From: Ruminococcus sp.
Lineage (GTDB): Bacteria > Bacillota > Clostridia > Oscillospirales > Ruminococcaceae
DNA: 40,625 bases
Assembly (NCBI GenBank): GCA_017935865.1
Contig: JAGBGT010000083.1
Coordinates: forward strand, 1-40,625
Reading direction: 5' to 3'
Both the position numbers and the translations under genes were made by a program. The number at the start of each line of letters is the position of its first letter. Within the stretch, counting starts at the first letter, position 1. Shown here piece by piece: positions 7,767 through 14,579 of this stretch. The notes below the pieces were generated by a model. The model searched no databases. It was not told the DNA's origin and saw only the letters and a list, made by a program, of their open reading frames with translations.

Positions 7767-9695
7767 TTACTGTTCCTCCAGCTCGATGAGCTTTTCAAAG
7801 TTTTCGTCGATTTTCTGCTTCAATCCGTCGATCTCGCTGCATTTGGCGCTCATGGTCTCGTAGTCGGTGTAGACCTCTTCCCTGCCGATCTCCTCTGTCA
7901 GGGCGTCGATCTGAGCCTGAATATCGTCGATTTCCTTTTCCAGCCGCCGCATCTCGTTTTTCCGTGCTGCATCAGCGCTTCTCTGCTGTTTGCTGCGGTA
8001 TGCCCTGGTCAGCTTCTCCTTTGCAGCTTCCGCCGCTTTCGCCTGCTTTTCCGCATCGGCAGCACGCTTTTCCGCCGCCTGCTCGTCCCGGAGGATATCG
8101 AGATATTTCTCGAATCCGCAGTTGTGCTCCCGGTAACCGCCCTCTGTCAGCTCGATAAGCCGGTCGGCAATACGGCTCAGCAGGTAGCGGTCGTGGCTGA
8201 CGAAGATGACCGTTCCCGTGTACTCCTCCAGAGCCGTCTCTATCGCCTCTTTCGAGCTGAGATCAAGGTGGTTGGTAGGCTCGTCCAGGATAAGCACATT
8301 GCCGTGTTCCTGCATCATAATGGCAAAACAGAGCTTGGCGCGCTCGCCTCCGCTGATGACCCCCGTCTCCTTGAAAACATTTTCGCCCACAAATCTCACC
8401 TGCGCCAGAAGATTCCGCACTTCTAAATCTGACAGCGACGGATAGCGGCTGTGAAGCTCTTCCATTACTGTCAGTTCCCGGTTCAGATTGGTGCTCTCCT
8501 GCTCAAAGTAAGATATTTTAACGTTAGTGTTCCAGCGCACGCTTCCGGCATGGGGGATAAGCCCCTGTATCATTTTCAGCAGCGTTGACTTGCCGATGCC
8601 GTTATCGCCGATAATTCCCACTTTTTCTCCGCGGCGCACCTCGAAGCTTATATTCTCCGCCAAAGTTTTCCGCCTTGCGCCCTCACCCACGGTGATATCC
8701 GCATTTCTGACTTTCAGAACCTCCAGAGGCGGCTCTATGGCATAGGTAAAGCTGATCTTTGCGTGCCGCTCGTCGTGAAAGGGTTTCTCTATCCTGTCCA
8801 TTTTCTCCAGTTGACGTCTCCGGCTCTGCGCCATTTTCGTGGTGGACGCCCGGACGAGATTTCTGGCGACGTAATCCTCCAGCTTGGCAATCTCTTTCTG
8901 CTGCTGTTCATATTCGCGCTGTCTGCGAAGGTCGTTATCCTCGCGCTGGCGGATAAATGCGGAATAGTTTCCCTTGTACCGTGTAAGCGTGCCGCGCTCG
9001 ATCTCACATATAGAGGTACACAGCCTGTCCAGGAAGTAGCGGTCGTGGCTGACGATGAGAACAGCCCCGCGGTAGCTGCGGAGATATTCCTCCAGCCACA
9101 TTATGGTCTTGAAGTCCAGGTGGTTCGTCGGCTCGTCCAGGATCAGCAGATTCGGCTCTTCCAGCAGCAGCTTTGATATGCACAGCCGGGTCTTTTCGCC
9201 GCCGCTGAACCCGGAGATCCGCCTGTTGAGCTGTTCTCCGGAGAATCCCATGCCGTTGAGGATGGTGCGGATCTTCACGTCGGTATTATAGCCGTCATTT
9301 GCCTCCACCCAGGAGGAAAGCCGCTGATATTCGTCAGCGGAGGAGTTGTCTCCCGATTCGATCTCCAGCTCGATCTCACGAAGCCGCCCGATCGCCCGGT
9401 GGATAGGCTCGAAAACCCTTTGCATCTCGTCCATGACAGTGTTTTCGGAGTCCAGACCGCCCATCTGTTCCAGATATCCCACGGAGGTCTTGGCGGCAAG
9501 GGAGATGATGCCGTCCTTTTCGGTTGCCCGGTCAGGCTCAACAGAGCCGGTAAGTATTTTCAGCAGGGTAGATTTTCCGCAGCCGTTATTTCCCACAAGA
9601 CCGATCTTATCCGTCTCGTCGATAACCAGGGAGACGTTGTCCAGGAGAATATTTCCGTTGTAGATTTTTGTTATGTTGTTTAAACTTACAAGCAT
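7767..9695 (-). CDS. ABC-F family ATPase (Uup/YdiF-like translation factor)
   Basis: 642 residues with two ABC ATPase domains in one soluble chain and no membrane segments, the hallmark of ABC-F proteins. Domain 1 has Walker A GNNGCGKST, signature FSGGEKTRL and Walker B LLILDEPTNHLD; domain 2 has GDNGIGKST, ISGGERAKL and VLILDEPTNHLD. Between them lies the charged interdomain linker (about residues 250-310, KLEDYVARNLVRASTTKMAQSRR) that in this family contacts the ribosomal P-site tRNA. A Lys/Glu-rich coiled coil (about 545-640) ends the protein. Family members relieve stalled ribosomes, and some give antibiotic resistance; I see no specific sign of a resistance subtype. The ATG follows AAGGA. 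The upstream 290 bases hold hairpin-chain repeat copy B. Confidence 0.93.
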   Translation of the reverse strand: MLVSLNNITKIYNGNILLDNVSLVIDETDKIGLVGNNGCGKSTLLKILTGSVEPDRATEKDGIISLAAKTSVGYLEQMGGLDSENTVMDEMQRVFEPIHRAIGRLREIELEIESGDNSSADEYQRLSSWVEANDGYNTDVKIRTILNGMGFSGEQLNRRISGFSGGEKTRLCISKLLLEEPNLLILDEPTNHLDFKTIMWLEEYLRSYRGAVLIVSHDRYFLDRLCTSICEIERGTLTRYKGNYSAFIRQREDNDLRRQREYEQQQKEIAKLEDYVARNLVRASTTKMAQSRRRQLEKMDRIEKPFHDERHAKISFTYAIEPPLEVLKVRNADITVGEGARRKTLAENISFEVRRGEKVGIIGDNGIGKSTLLKMIQGLIPHAGSVRWNTNVKISYFEQESTNLNRELTVMEELHSRYPSLSDLEVRNLLAQVRFVGENVFKETGVISGGERAKLCFAIMMQEHGNVLILDEPTNHLDLSSKEAIETALEEYTGTVIFVSHDRYLLSRIADRLIELTEGGYREHNCGFEKYLDILRDEQAAEKRAADAEKQAKAAEAAKEKLTRAYRSKQQRSADAARKNEMRRLEKEIDDIQAQIDALTEEIGREEVYTDYETMSAKCSEIDGLKQKIDENFEKLIELEEQ

Positions 9696-9800
9696 AGTTT
9701 CGTCCTTACGTATTATTCATTATTCATTAAAATTGGGGATTTTTCCTTTTGTATTGGGAAGATTTCTTTCTGTCTCTTTATGTACGGGCATCAAGTTTCT

Positions 9801-9985
9801 AAGGGAACGCCCTCTCTTGCAGGGCGTTCCCTCTTTTCCAACAGTCCACCGGACTGTTGGAAAATTCACCCTTTGCGGAGCGCCTGAAGGCTGCATCGAC
9901 CTGCGGTCGATATGGGGCGCTGCCCCATGCCCTGCCAAAGGGACTCCGTCCCTTTGGAAACCCGACGTTTATCGGCTGCGCCGAT
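9801..9985 (+). repeat. Chain-of-hairpins dispersed repeat, copy B
   Basis: A shorter copy in the same orientation as 28-283. Palindromes: GGGAACGCCCT/AGGGCGTTCCC (9803-9831), TCCAACAGTCC/GGACTGTTGGA (9837-9861), CGACC/GGTCG, TGGGGC/GCCCCA (9913-9927), AAAGGGAC/GTCCCTTT and ATCGGC/GCCGAT (9971-9985). Several stems differ from copy A by paired changes. The last palindrome overlaps the rodA stop codon (9985-9987). The remaining 9696-9800 holds the ABC-F ribosome-binding site and AT-rich DNA. Confidence 0.85.
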
Positions 9986-11145
9986 TACTCTTCGTCCTCA
10001 TCATAGAAAACATTGTAATTCTTTCCGCGGTGAGCATAGGTGCTCAGGACAAGCCCGATTATCATGTACATACTCAGCATCGCCGTTCCGCCGCCGCTGA
10101 TGAACGGGAGCGGAACTCCGATTACCGGAGCGGCTTTCAGCACCATGCCGATATTCATAAGGCAGTGAGTGAAAAGCATACCGAATGCGCCCATGCAAAT
10201 GAACCGTCCCAGACGGTCGCGGGTGATGCGGCTGTCCGCAAAAACTTTCAGGCAGATGTACGCCAGAACTATCATTACGCCGATAGTCCCCACGAAGCCG
10301 AAAACCTGTCCCACATGGGCAAAAATGAAGTCGTTGTGAAGCTCGGGAACGTAGATGTATTCCTTGGAATCGGCAAAAAGCCCCTTGCCGAAAACTCCGC
10401 CGGACTGCAATGCGCGGATTCCCAGATCCTGCTGATACTCAATATTTTCCGGGTCTGTACCGGGATTGAAGAGGATGAGGATACGCTCCTTGTGGAAGCT
10501 GCTGAGAAAGTTGAACCACATGACAGCCACAGCTCCGCCGATAACGAAAGGGGCGGCGACGAGATATTTCCAGGAGATGTTGGAGGAAACAAGCATAAAG
10601 CCGAAAATCGCCGCAAAGACTATCGCCGTTCCGTAGTCGCCCTGAAGAGCGACTATGCCGATCGGAATTGCGCCGTGGATCAGTAGAAGCAGCATATGGA
10701 ACGGCTTGTTCATGTCCTCCTCGTCCCGGGAGAGGTGGTAGCTGAAAGTGAGAATAAAGGCGATCTTCATTATCTCCGAGGGCTGGAGGCTGATTCCGAA
10801 AAGCCGTATCCAGCCGCGGTCGTCCGCGCCCTCGCGCTGGTAGCCCAGGGAGGTGAATGTCAGGGCGACGAATCCCAGGGCTATGGGAACGAAGATAAAC
10901 CAGAGCTTCACCAGCCGCCGGTAGTCGAAGTGGGAAATGATAATGGCTGCGGTCAGTCCCAGAAGCATGGAGACAAGCTGGGTCTTCCAGTAGCTGTCGC
11001 CGACGCCCTCATCTGCGCTTACGCCGCTGGATGCAATGGAGTAGATGAGCAGCGTTCCGATAACGGCACAGAGCGTTACGGCGAAGATCAGCCCGAAATC
11101 AATGCTGTGCTTGCTTGAATGAATTTTTTTGAATGCGGATTTCAT
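9985..11145 (-). CDS. rodA: Rod-shape peptidoglycan polymerase RodA (SEDS family)
   Basis: 386 residues from ATG 11145, preferred because AAAGGA lies 6 bases upstream; a 12-residue longer reading starts inside a repeat arm and lacks a good site. The protein is a multi-pass membrane protein with the SEDS signature near the end (VIGVPLPFISGGGTAMLSMY) and an internal SLQPSEIMKIAFIL segment, both typical of RodA/FtsW/SpoVE. SEDS proteins polymerise lipid II into glycan strands with a partner class B PBP. RodA is favoured over FtsW by the N-terminal layout and short tail, but FtsW/SpoVE is not excluded. No PBP2 or MreBCD gene adjoins it. Its upstream region carries an inverted-repeat element (11167-11231). 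Confidence 0.88.
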   Translation of the reverse strand: MKSAFKKIHSSKHSIDFGLIFAVTLCAVIGTLLIYSIASSGVSADEGVGDSYWKTQLVSMLLGLTAAIIISHFDYRRLVKLWFIFVPIALGFVALTFTSLGYQREGADDRGWIRLFGISLQPSEIMKIAFILTFSYHLSRDEEDMNKPFHMLLLLIHGAIPIGIVALQGDYGTAIVFAAIFGFMLVSSNISWKYLVAAPFVIGGAVAVMWFNFLSSFHKERILILFNPGTDPENIEYQQDLGIRALQSGGVFGKGLFADSKEYIYVPELHNDFIFAHVGQVFGFVGTIGVMIVLAYICLKVFADSRITRDRLGRFICMGAFGMLFTHCLMNIGMVLKAAPVIGVPLPFISGGGTAMLSMYMIIGLVLSTYAHRGKNYNVFYDEDEE

Positions 11146-11166
11146 TGAGATTCCTTTCTTTTTCTC

Positions 11167-11231
11167 AGAACTTGTGTCCATAGGGGGTGTGCCCGAAAAG
11201 ACACATACAATATCCTATGAACACAAGTTCT
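11167..11231. repeat. Short inverted-repeat element between comM and rodA
   Basis: Arms AGAACTTGTGTCCATAG (11167-11183) and CTATGAACACAAGTTCT (11215-11231) match at 16 of 17 positions. The termini resemble those of the 161-bp element at 22377-22537 (GAACTTGT..CATAGGA), so it may be a small deletion derivative of the same family. Confidence 0.75.
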
Positions 11232-11236
11232 CATTT

Positions 11237-12757
11237 CTATTTTAGAGTCCTGTCAAGGCTGCGGTACTGTGCGGCTGCGGAAATATGCTTTCTCTTTATG
11301 GTTTCCGAGCCGTCCAGATCGGCTATGGTACGGGCAACCTTTACTATTCTGGTGTAGGCTCTTCCCGAGAAATCCAGCGCCTTGAAAACTCTGTCCAGAG
11401 CCGCCTTGGCATCGTCGTCCAGAGGACACAGCTCCTGGAGCTTGTTGTCGGAAATAAGGGCGTTGCAGGTGATATTCGTCCCCTTGAAACGCTCCGTCTG
11501 CATTTCTCTTGCAGCGATGACGCGTTTTCTTATTTCGGCAGAGGTCTCCTGGGGCGCGGTGGAGGAAAGATCGCTGAAATCCACCGGAGCAGCCTCTATG
11601 TGGAGGTCAAAGCGGTCCAGAAGCGGTCCGGATATGTGTGACTGGTACGATATGACTCTTCCGGGTGAGCAGGTACATTTCCTCGTCGGATGACCGTAGT
11701 AGCCGCAGGGACAGGGGTTCATGGCAGCTATGAGCATGAATGTGCAGGGGTATGTCACCGTTCCGGCAGCCCGGGAGATCGTCACCTGCCTGTCCTCTAT
11801 TGGCTGACGGAGTATCTCAAGGGTGCGCTTGTCAAATTCTGCTATTTCGTCCAGGAAGAGAAGCCCGTTGTGCGCCAGGGAAACCTCTCCGGGTCGCGGT
11901 ATAGTTCCGCCGCCTGCAAGACCTGCTGTGGAAATGGTATGGTGGGGCGAGCGGAAAGGACGTTTGGTTATTATGGGGCTGTCCGGGGTGAGAAGTCCTG
12001 CAACGGAATGTATTTTCGTGGTCTCCAGAGCCTCCTCAAAGGAAAGCGGCGGCAGGATAGTTGGCATACGCTTTGCAAGCATACTTTTGCCGCTTCCGGG
12101 AGAGCCTATGAGCAGGGCGTTGTGACCTCCGGCGGCGGCTATCTCCAGGGCTTTTTTCGCGAACTGCTGACCCTTTACGTCGGCAAAGTCCAGCGCCTCG
12201 TCGTAGGCTGCCGCCGGAGGTATAAACTGCTCGCAGGGAGTAAGATTCCGTTCGCCCCGGAAGTGCTCTATCAGCTCCCTGCCGTTTTTCACGGCGTATA
12301 TTTCCACTCCGGCGATGACCGACGCCTCCAGGGCGTTGTCAGCCGGGACGAAGATCTTTTTAATGCCGGTCTCACGTGCGAGAATGACCATGGGCAGAAC
12401 GCCGGTGATGCCGCGGACGTCGCCGTTCAGGGACATTTCGCCGATAAACGCGCAGCCGTCAGTCTCGCGGCTTATCATGCGCATTGCTTTTAGTATTGCC
12501 ATAAAAATTCCCATATCGTGGGCAGAGCCGCTTTTTTTCGTGTCTGCCGGGGCAAGATTTATCATCACCGCCGCTACCGGGAAGCTTATATCGCAGGCAC
12601 GGAGGGCGGCGCGTATTCTGTCGCGGCTTTCCTTTACCACAGTGTCGGGCAGCCCGACGATGTCGAACTGGGGCTGACCGCGGCTTATGTCGATCTCCAC
12701 GTCTACGGGAAATGCGTTAAGTCCGAACAGACCGAGACTTGAAATTTTTGCAAACAT
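11237..12757 (-). CDS. comM: Mg-chelatase-like AAA+ ATPase ComM/YifB
   Basis: 506 residues, the usual length for YifB/ComM. The N-terminal ~165 residues are the Lon-protease-like ChlI domain (FDIVGLPDTVVKESRDRIRAAL; KKSGSAHDMG). Then comes an AAA+ core with Walker A GSPGSGKSMLAKRMP, the diagnostic PFRSPHHTIS, GLLFLDEIAEF (Walker B) and a C-terminal Mg_chelatase_C helix domain ending with HISAAAQYRSLDR. A Cys motif (CPCGYYGHPTRKCTC) is also typical. ComM helicase acts in branch migration during natural transformation in Gram-negatives; its role in Firmicutes is less clear. The start has GGAG upstream and lies 3 bases after the stop of the upstream membrane protein gene, so the two are co-transcribed. 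Confidence 0.95.
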   Translation of the reverse strand: MFAKISSLGLFGLNAFPVDVEIDISRGQPQFDIVGLPDTVVKESRDRIRAALRACDISFPVAAVMINLAPADTKKSGSAHDMGIFMAILKAMRMISRETDGCAFIGEMSLNGDVRGITGVLPMVILARETGIKKIFVPADNALEASVIAGVEIYAVKNGRELIEHFRGERNLTPCEQFIPPAAAYDEALDFADVKGQQFAKKALEIAAAGGHNALLIGSPGSGKSMLAKRMPTILPPLSFEEALETTKIHSVAGLLTPDSPIITKRPFRSPHHTISTAGLAGGGTIPRPGEVSLAHNGLLFLDEIAEFDKRTLEILRQPIEDRQVTISRAAGTVTYPCTFMLIAAMNPCPCGYYGHPTRKCTCSPGRVISYQSHISGPLLDRFDLHIEAAPVDFSDLSSTAPQETSAEIRKRVIAAREMQTERFKGTNITCNALISDNKLQELCPLDDDAKAALDRVFKALDFSGRAYTRIVKVARTIADLDGSETIKRKHISAAAQYRSLDRTLK

Positions 12758-12760
12758 ATT

Positions 12761-13651
12761 TTACTCCTGTTGTTTTTTCTCCTCTTCCAGTCGCTGGAAA
12801 TAGAGGGGCTTGATCGAGGGAAGCTCGTAATCGTCGTCAAACAGCGACGTGGACTCTTCCAGAATGCTTTTTTCGTATTTTTTGACGTATTTTTCGCCGG
12901 GAATTTTCTGCTCCGGCTTTTCCTCCGGCTCAGGCTCAGCTTCGGGGATGATCTCCGGGGAGGGCTGCGGAGGCTGCTCCGGCTTTTCCGCAGGTGCGAA
13001 AAGGTCGTTCATTGCTACTGGTTCGCTTTTTGAATCCGGGAGATCGCAACTGTCACAGGCGGCGGACAGCTCCTGCATATCTGAATTTTTCGGGGGAATC
13101 CTCCTGAGCGTTCCCGGATTGCGCGCGTCCTCGTACCGCGATGTATAGTCGGGATTTTCCGTCAGCTCCGTGTAGATCTCGCTGAAAAACGGATAGCCCT
13201 CGGTAAGCTCCAATTGCCGCTGATCTGCGAGATCCTGAACGGCGCGGTGAGCGGCGATAACGCCTGCCACACCGATAACAAGCGGGATCATGCCCACAGG
13301 CGTTCTCTCTCCGCTGTGCAGCACAGATATGGAGAGGGCAGCATAAATAAGAAAGAGCAGTATTCCGTAAGCCTTGCTGCGGAAGAAATTCATAACGGCA
13401 AGGAACACGATCAGCAGTATCTCCAGCCAACTGATTATCAGAAATGCAATGTATGATCCGCCGCTGACGGCGGAAGCTGCCGCTGAAAAAATGCCCAGCG
13501 GTATGCCGAGGAATGTGCAGAGCAGCATGATTCCGCCGGATATGACTGTTACAGCCAATATTCTCGCGGACGTTTTCTCTATCTGTTTTTTTCGCATCAT
13601 GCAGTATGGGTAATGCCCGTGGTTGGGCTGATCCAGAAGTTTTTTGTTCAT
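12761..13651 (-). CDS. Membrane protein of unknown function with acidic Pro/Glu-rich tail
   Basis: 296 residues from ATG 13651, chosen because GGAG lies 6 bases upstream; a longer open frame runs into repeat copy C and is discarded. After a short cytoplasmic N-terminus there are about four hydrophobic segments (roughly residues 30-135), then a soluble tail with a Pro/Glu stretch (about 225-260, AEPEPEEKPEQ) and a conserved-looking end (SIKPLYFQRLEEEKK). I do not recognise the family. It is the first gene of a unit with comM. The tail could be a cytoplasmic scaffold; this is only inferred from composition. Confidence 0.75.
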   Translation of the reverse strand: MNKKLLDQPNHGHYPYCMMRKKQIEKTSARILAVTVISGGIMLLCTFLGIPLGIFSAAASAVSGGSYIAFLIISWLEILLIVFLAVMNFFRSKAYGILLFLIYAALSISVLHSGERTPVGMIPLVIGVAGVIAAHRAVQDLADQRQLELTEGYPFFSEIYTELTENPDYTSRYEDARNPGTLRRIPPKNSDMQELSAACDSCDLPDSKSEPVAMNDLFAPAEKPEQPPQPSPEIIPEAEPEPEEKPEQKIPGEKYVKKYEKSILEESTSLFDDDYELPSIKPLYFQRLEEEKKQQE

Positions 13652-13692
13652 ATTTTTCTCCGGGGTACGGGTGCGGCTTTGAATATAACTAT

Positions 13693-13721
13693 AGTATACC
13701 ACTTTTTCCGGAAATTGTAAA
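13693..13721 (-). promoter_or_regulatory. Promoter of the membrane protein-comM unit
   Basis: Minus strand: -35 TTTACA (13716-13721), 17-base spacer, -10 TATACT (13693-13698), about 42 bases upstream of the ATG. Confidence 0.7.
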
Positions 13722-13744
13722 GGCGTATGTACAATTATTTCTTG

Positions 13745-14180
13745 GGCAACACCGCACAAAGACCGCCTGGCGGCTTTGGGACGGAGTCCCATATCGACCG
13801 CAGGTCGACAACACCGGGTTTCCAAAGGGACAATGTCCCTTTGGCAGAGTCCAGAGGCAGCGCCTCTGGCAGGGCTTGGGACAGAGTCCCATATCGACCG
13901 CAGGTCGATGTTTACTTTAGGCACTCTGCAAAGGGTGAATTTTAAGGAAGCACTGATTAAATCGCGCCTGACGGCTTTGCGCGTCATCTACTTGCAGATT
14001 TTCCGTCATATCACACAAAAACTCCTTGACATACGACAGTATGCCTGCGTCGTTTTTATGCAATCTGACGAAAAATCTGACTGCGTATCTGACGCACAAG
14101 ATTTAATCAGTGCTTCCTTAAAACAGTCCGGTGGACTGTTTTGAAAGAGGGGACGCTCTGCAAGAAAGAGCGTCCCCTAT
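13745..14180 (-). repeat. Chain-of-hairpins dispersed repeat, copy C (interrupted)
   Basis: This is the inverse orientation of copies A and B. It carries the same modules in reverse order: the CGACC/GGTCG palindrome twice, AAAGGGACA/TGTCCCTTT, CCAGAGGC/GCCTCTGG, GGGAC/GTCCC, then AAAACAGTCC/GGACTGTTTT (14120-14142), and GGGGACGCTCT (14149-14159) with AGAGCGTCCCC (14167-14177). It also starts with a GCAACACCGCACAAAG module shared with the element at 24644. The copy is split by a 174-bp TA-flanked insertion at 13945-14118. Confidence 0.85.
13945..14118. mobile_element. MITE-like element nested in repeat copy C
   Basis: Terminal inverted repeats AGGAAGCACTGATTAAATC at the left end and its exact complement at the right end, flanked on both sides by TA (13943-13944 and 14119-14120). 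Removing it and one TA restores the uninterrupted repeat sequence seen in copy A (GAATTT-CA-AAACAGTCC at that point). There is no transposase or credible ORF inside; the middle is itself folded (CATACGACAGTATG region). TA duplication is typical of Tc1/mariner/IS630-type transposition, which would have to be supplied in trans. Confidence 0.85.
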
Positions 14181-14579
14181 AAACTCCCGATTTATATTTT
14201 TTGCGGCGATTCGAGAATTTCAGTTTCTCCAAAGCCGCCCACTAACGCCCACTAAAATGAGAGCCTTTTCATCCAAATTGCCGATAATAACAAAAAAATC
14301 CGGATAATCGAGCGAAAATCCGGCTAAGTCTCCAATTTTTAGAAAATGTTTCACAAGCCGCTTGACAAGCGGAGGGAAAAGTATTATAATAAGATAATGT
14401 ATCAGTATGTGTAGGTATCGTTATTATGCAAGATATTATATCATAAAACATATGCTCTTGTCAATAGCTTTACGAAAATTTCTGAGAATTTTTCAGAACA
14501 GATTCTCACTTCGGGTACGCCAAAGGTAAAATTCCCGTGAGCAGTTTGCGGCACGGAAAAATAAAAGGAGGTTCCGCCT
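14181..14579 (+). other. Gene-free leader region upstream of rpoB
   Basis: About 400 bases without a credible gene. It contains a short direct repeat (CGCCCACTAA, around 14237-14254), a consensus promoter (14362-14390) and a 5' untranslated stretch of roughly 180 bases ending in AGGAGG before the rpoB ATG. The leader segment 14500-14565 has some pairing potential, but I cannot identify a known leader element. Confidence 0.6.
14362..14390 (+). promoter_or_regulatory. Consensus promoter of rpoB-rpoC
   Basis: -35 TTGACA (14362-14367), 17-base spacer, -10 TATAAT (14385-14390): a perfect match to the housekeeping sigma factor consensus. The implied leader is about 180 bases. Confidence 0.85.

Noticed and set aside
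7767..9695. Antibiotic-resistance ABC-F determinant
   Set aside because: The length, C-terminal coiled coil and chromosomal core context fit a housekeeping Uup/YdiF-like protein; nothing specific to resistance types is visible.
9673..10686. 337-residue plus-strand frame across repeat B and rodA
   Set aside because: Antisense to rodA and includes the repeat; no protein-like features.
13652..13987. N-terminal extension of the unknown membrane protein into repeat C
   Set aside because: The extension translates palindromes and passes over the promoter; a good ribosome-binding site precedes ATG 13651.
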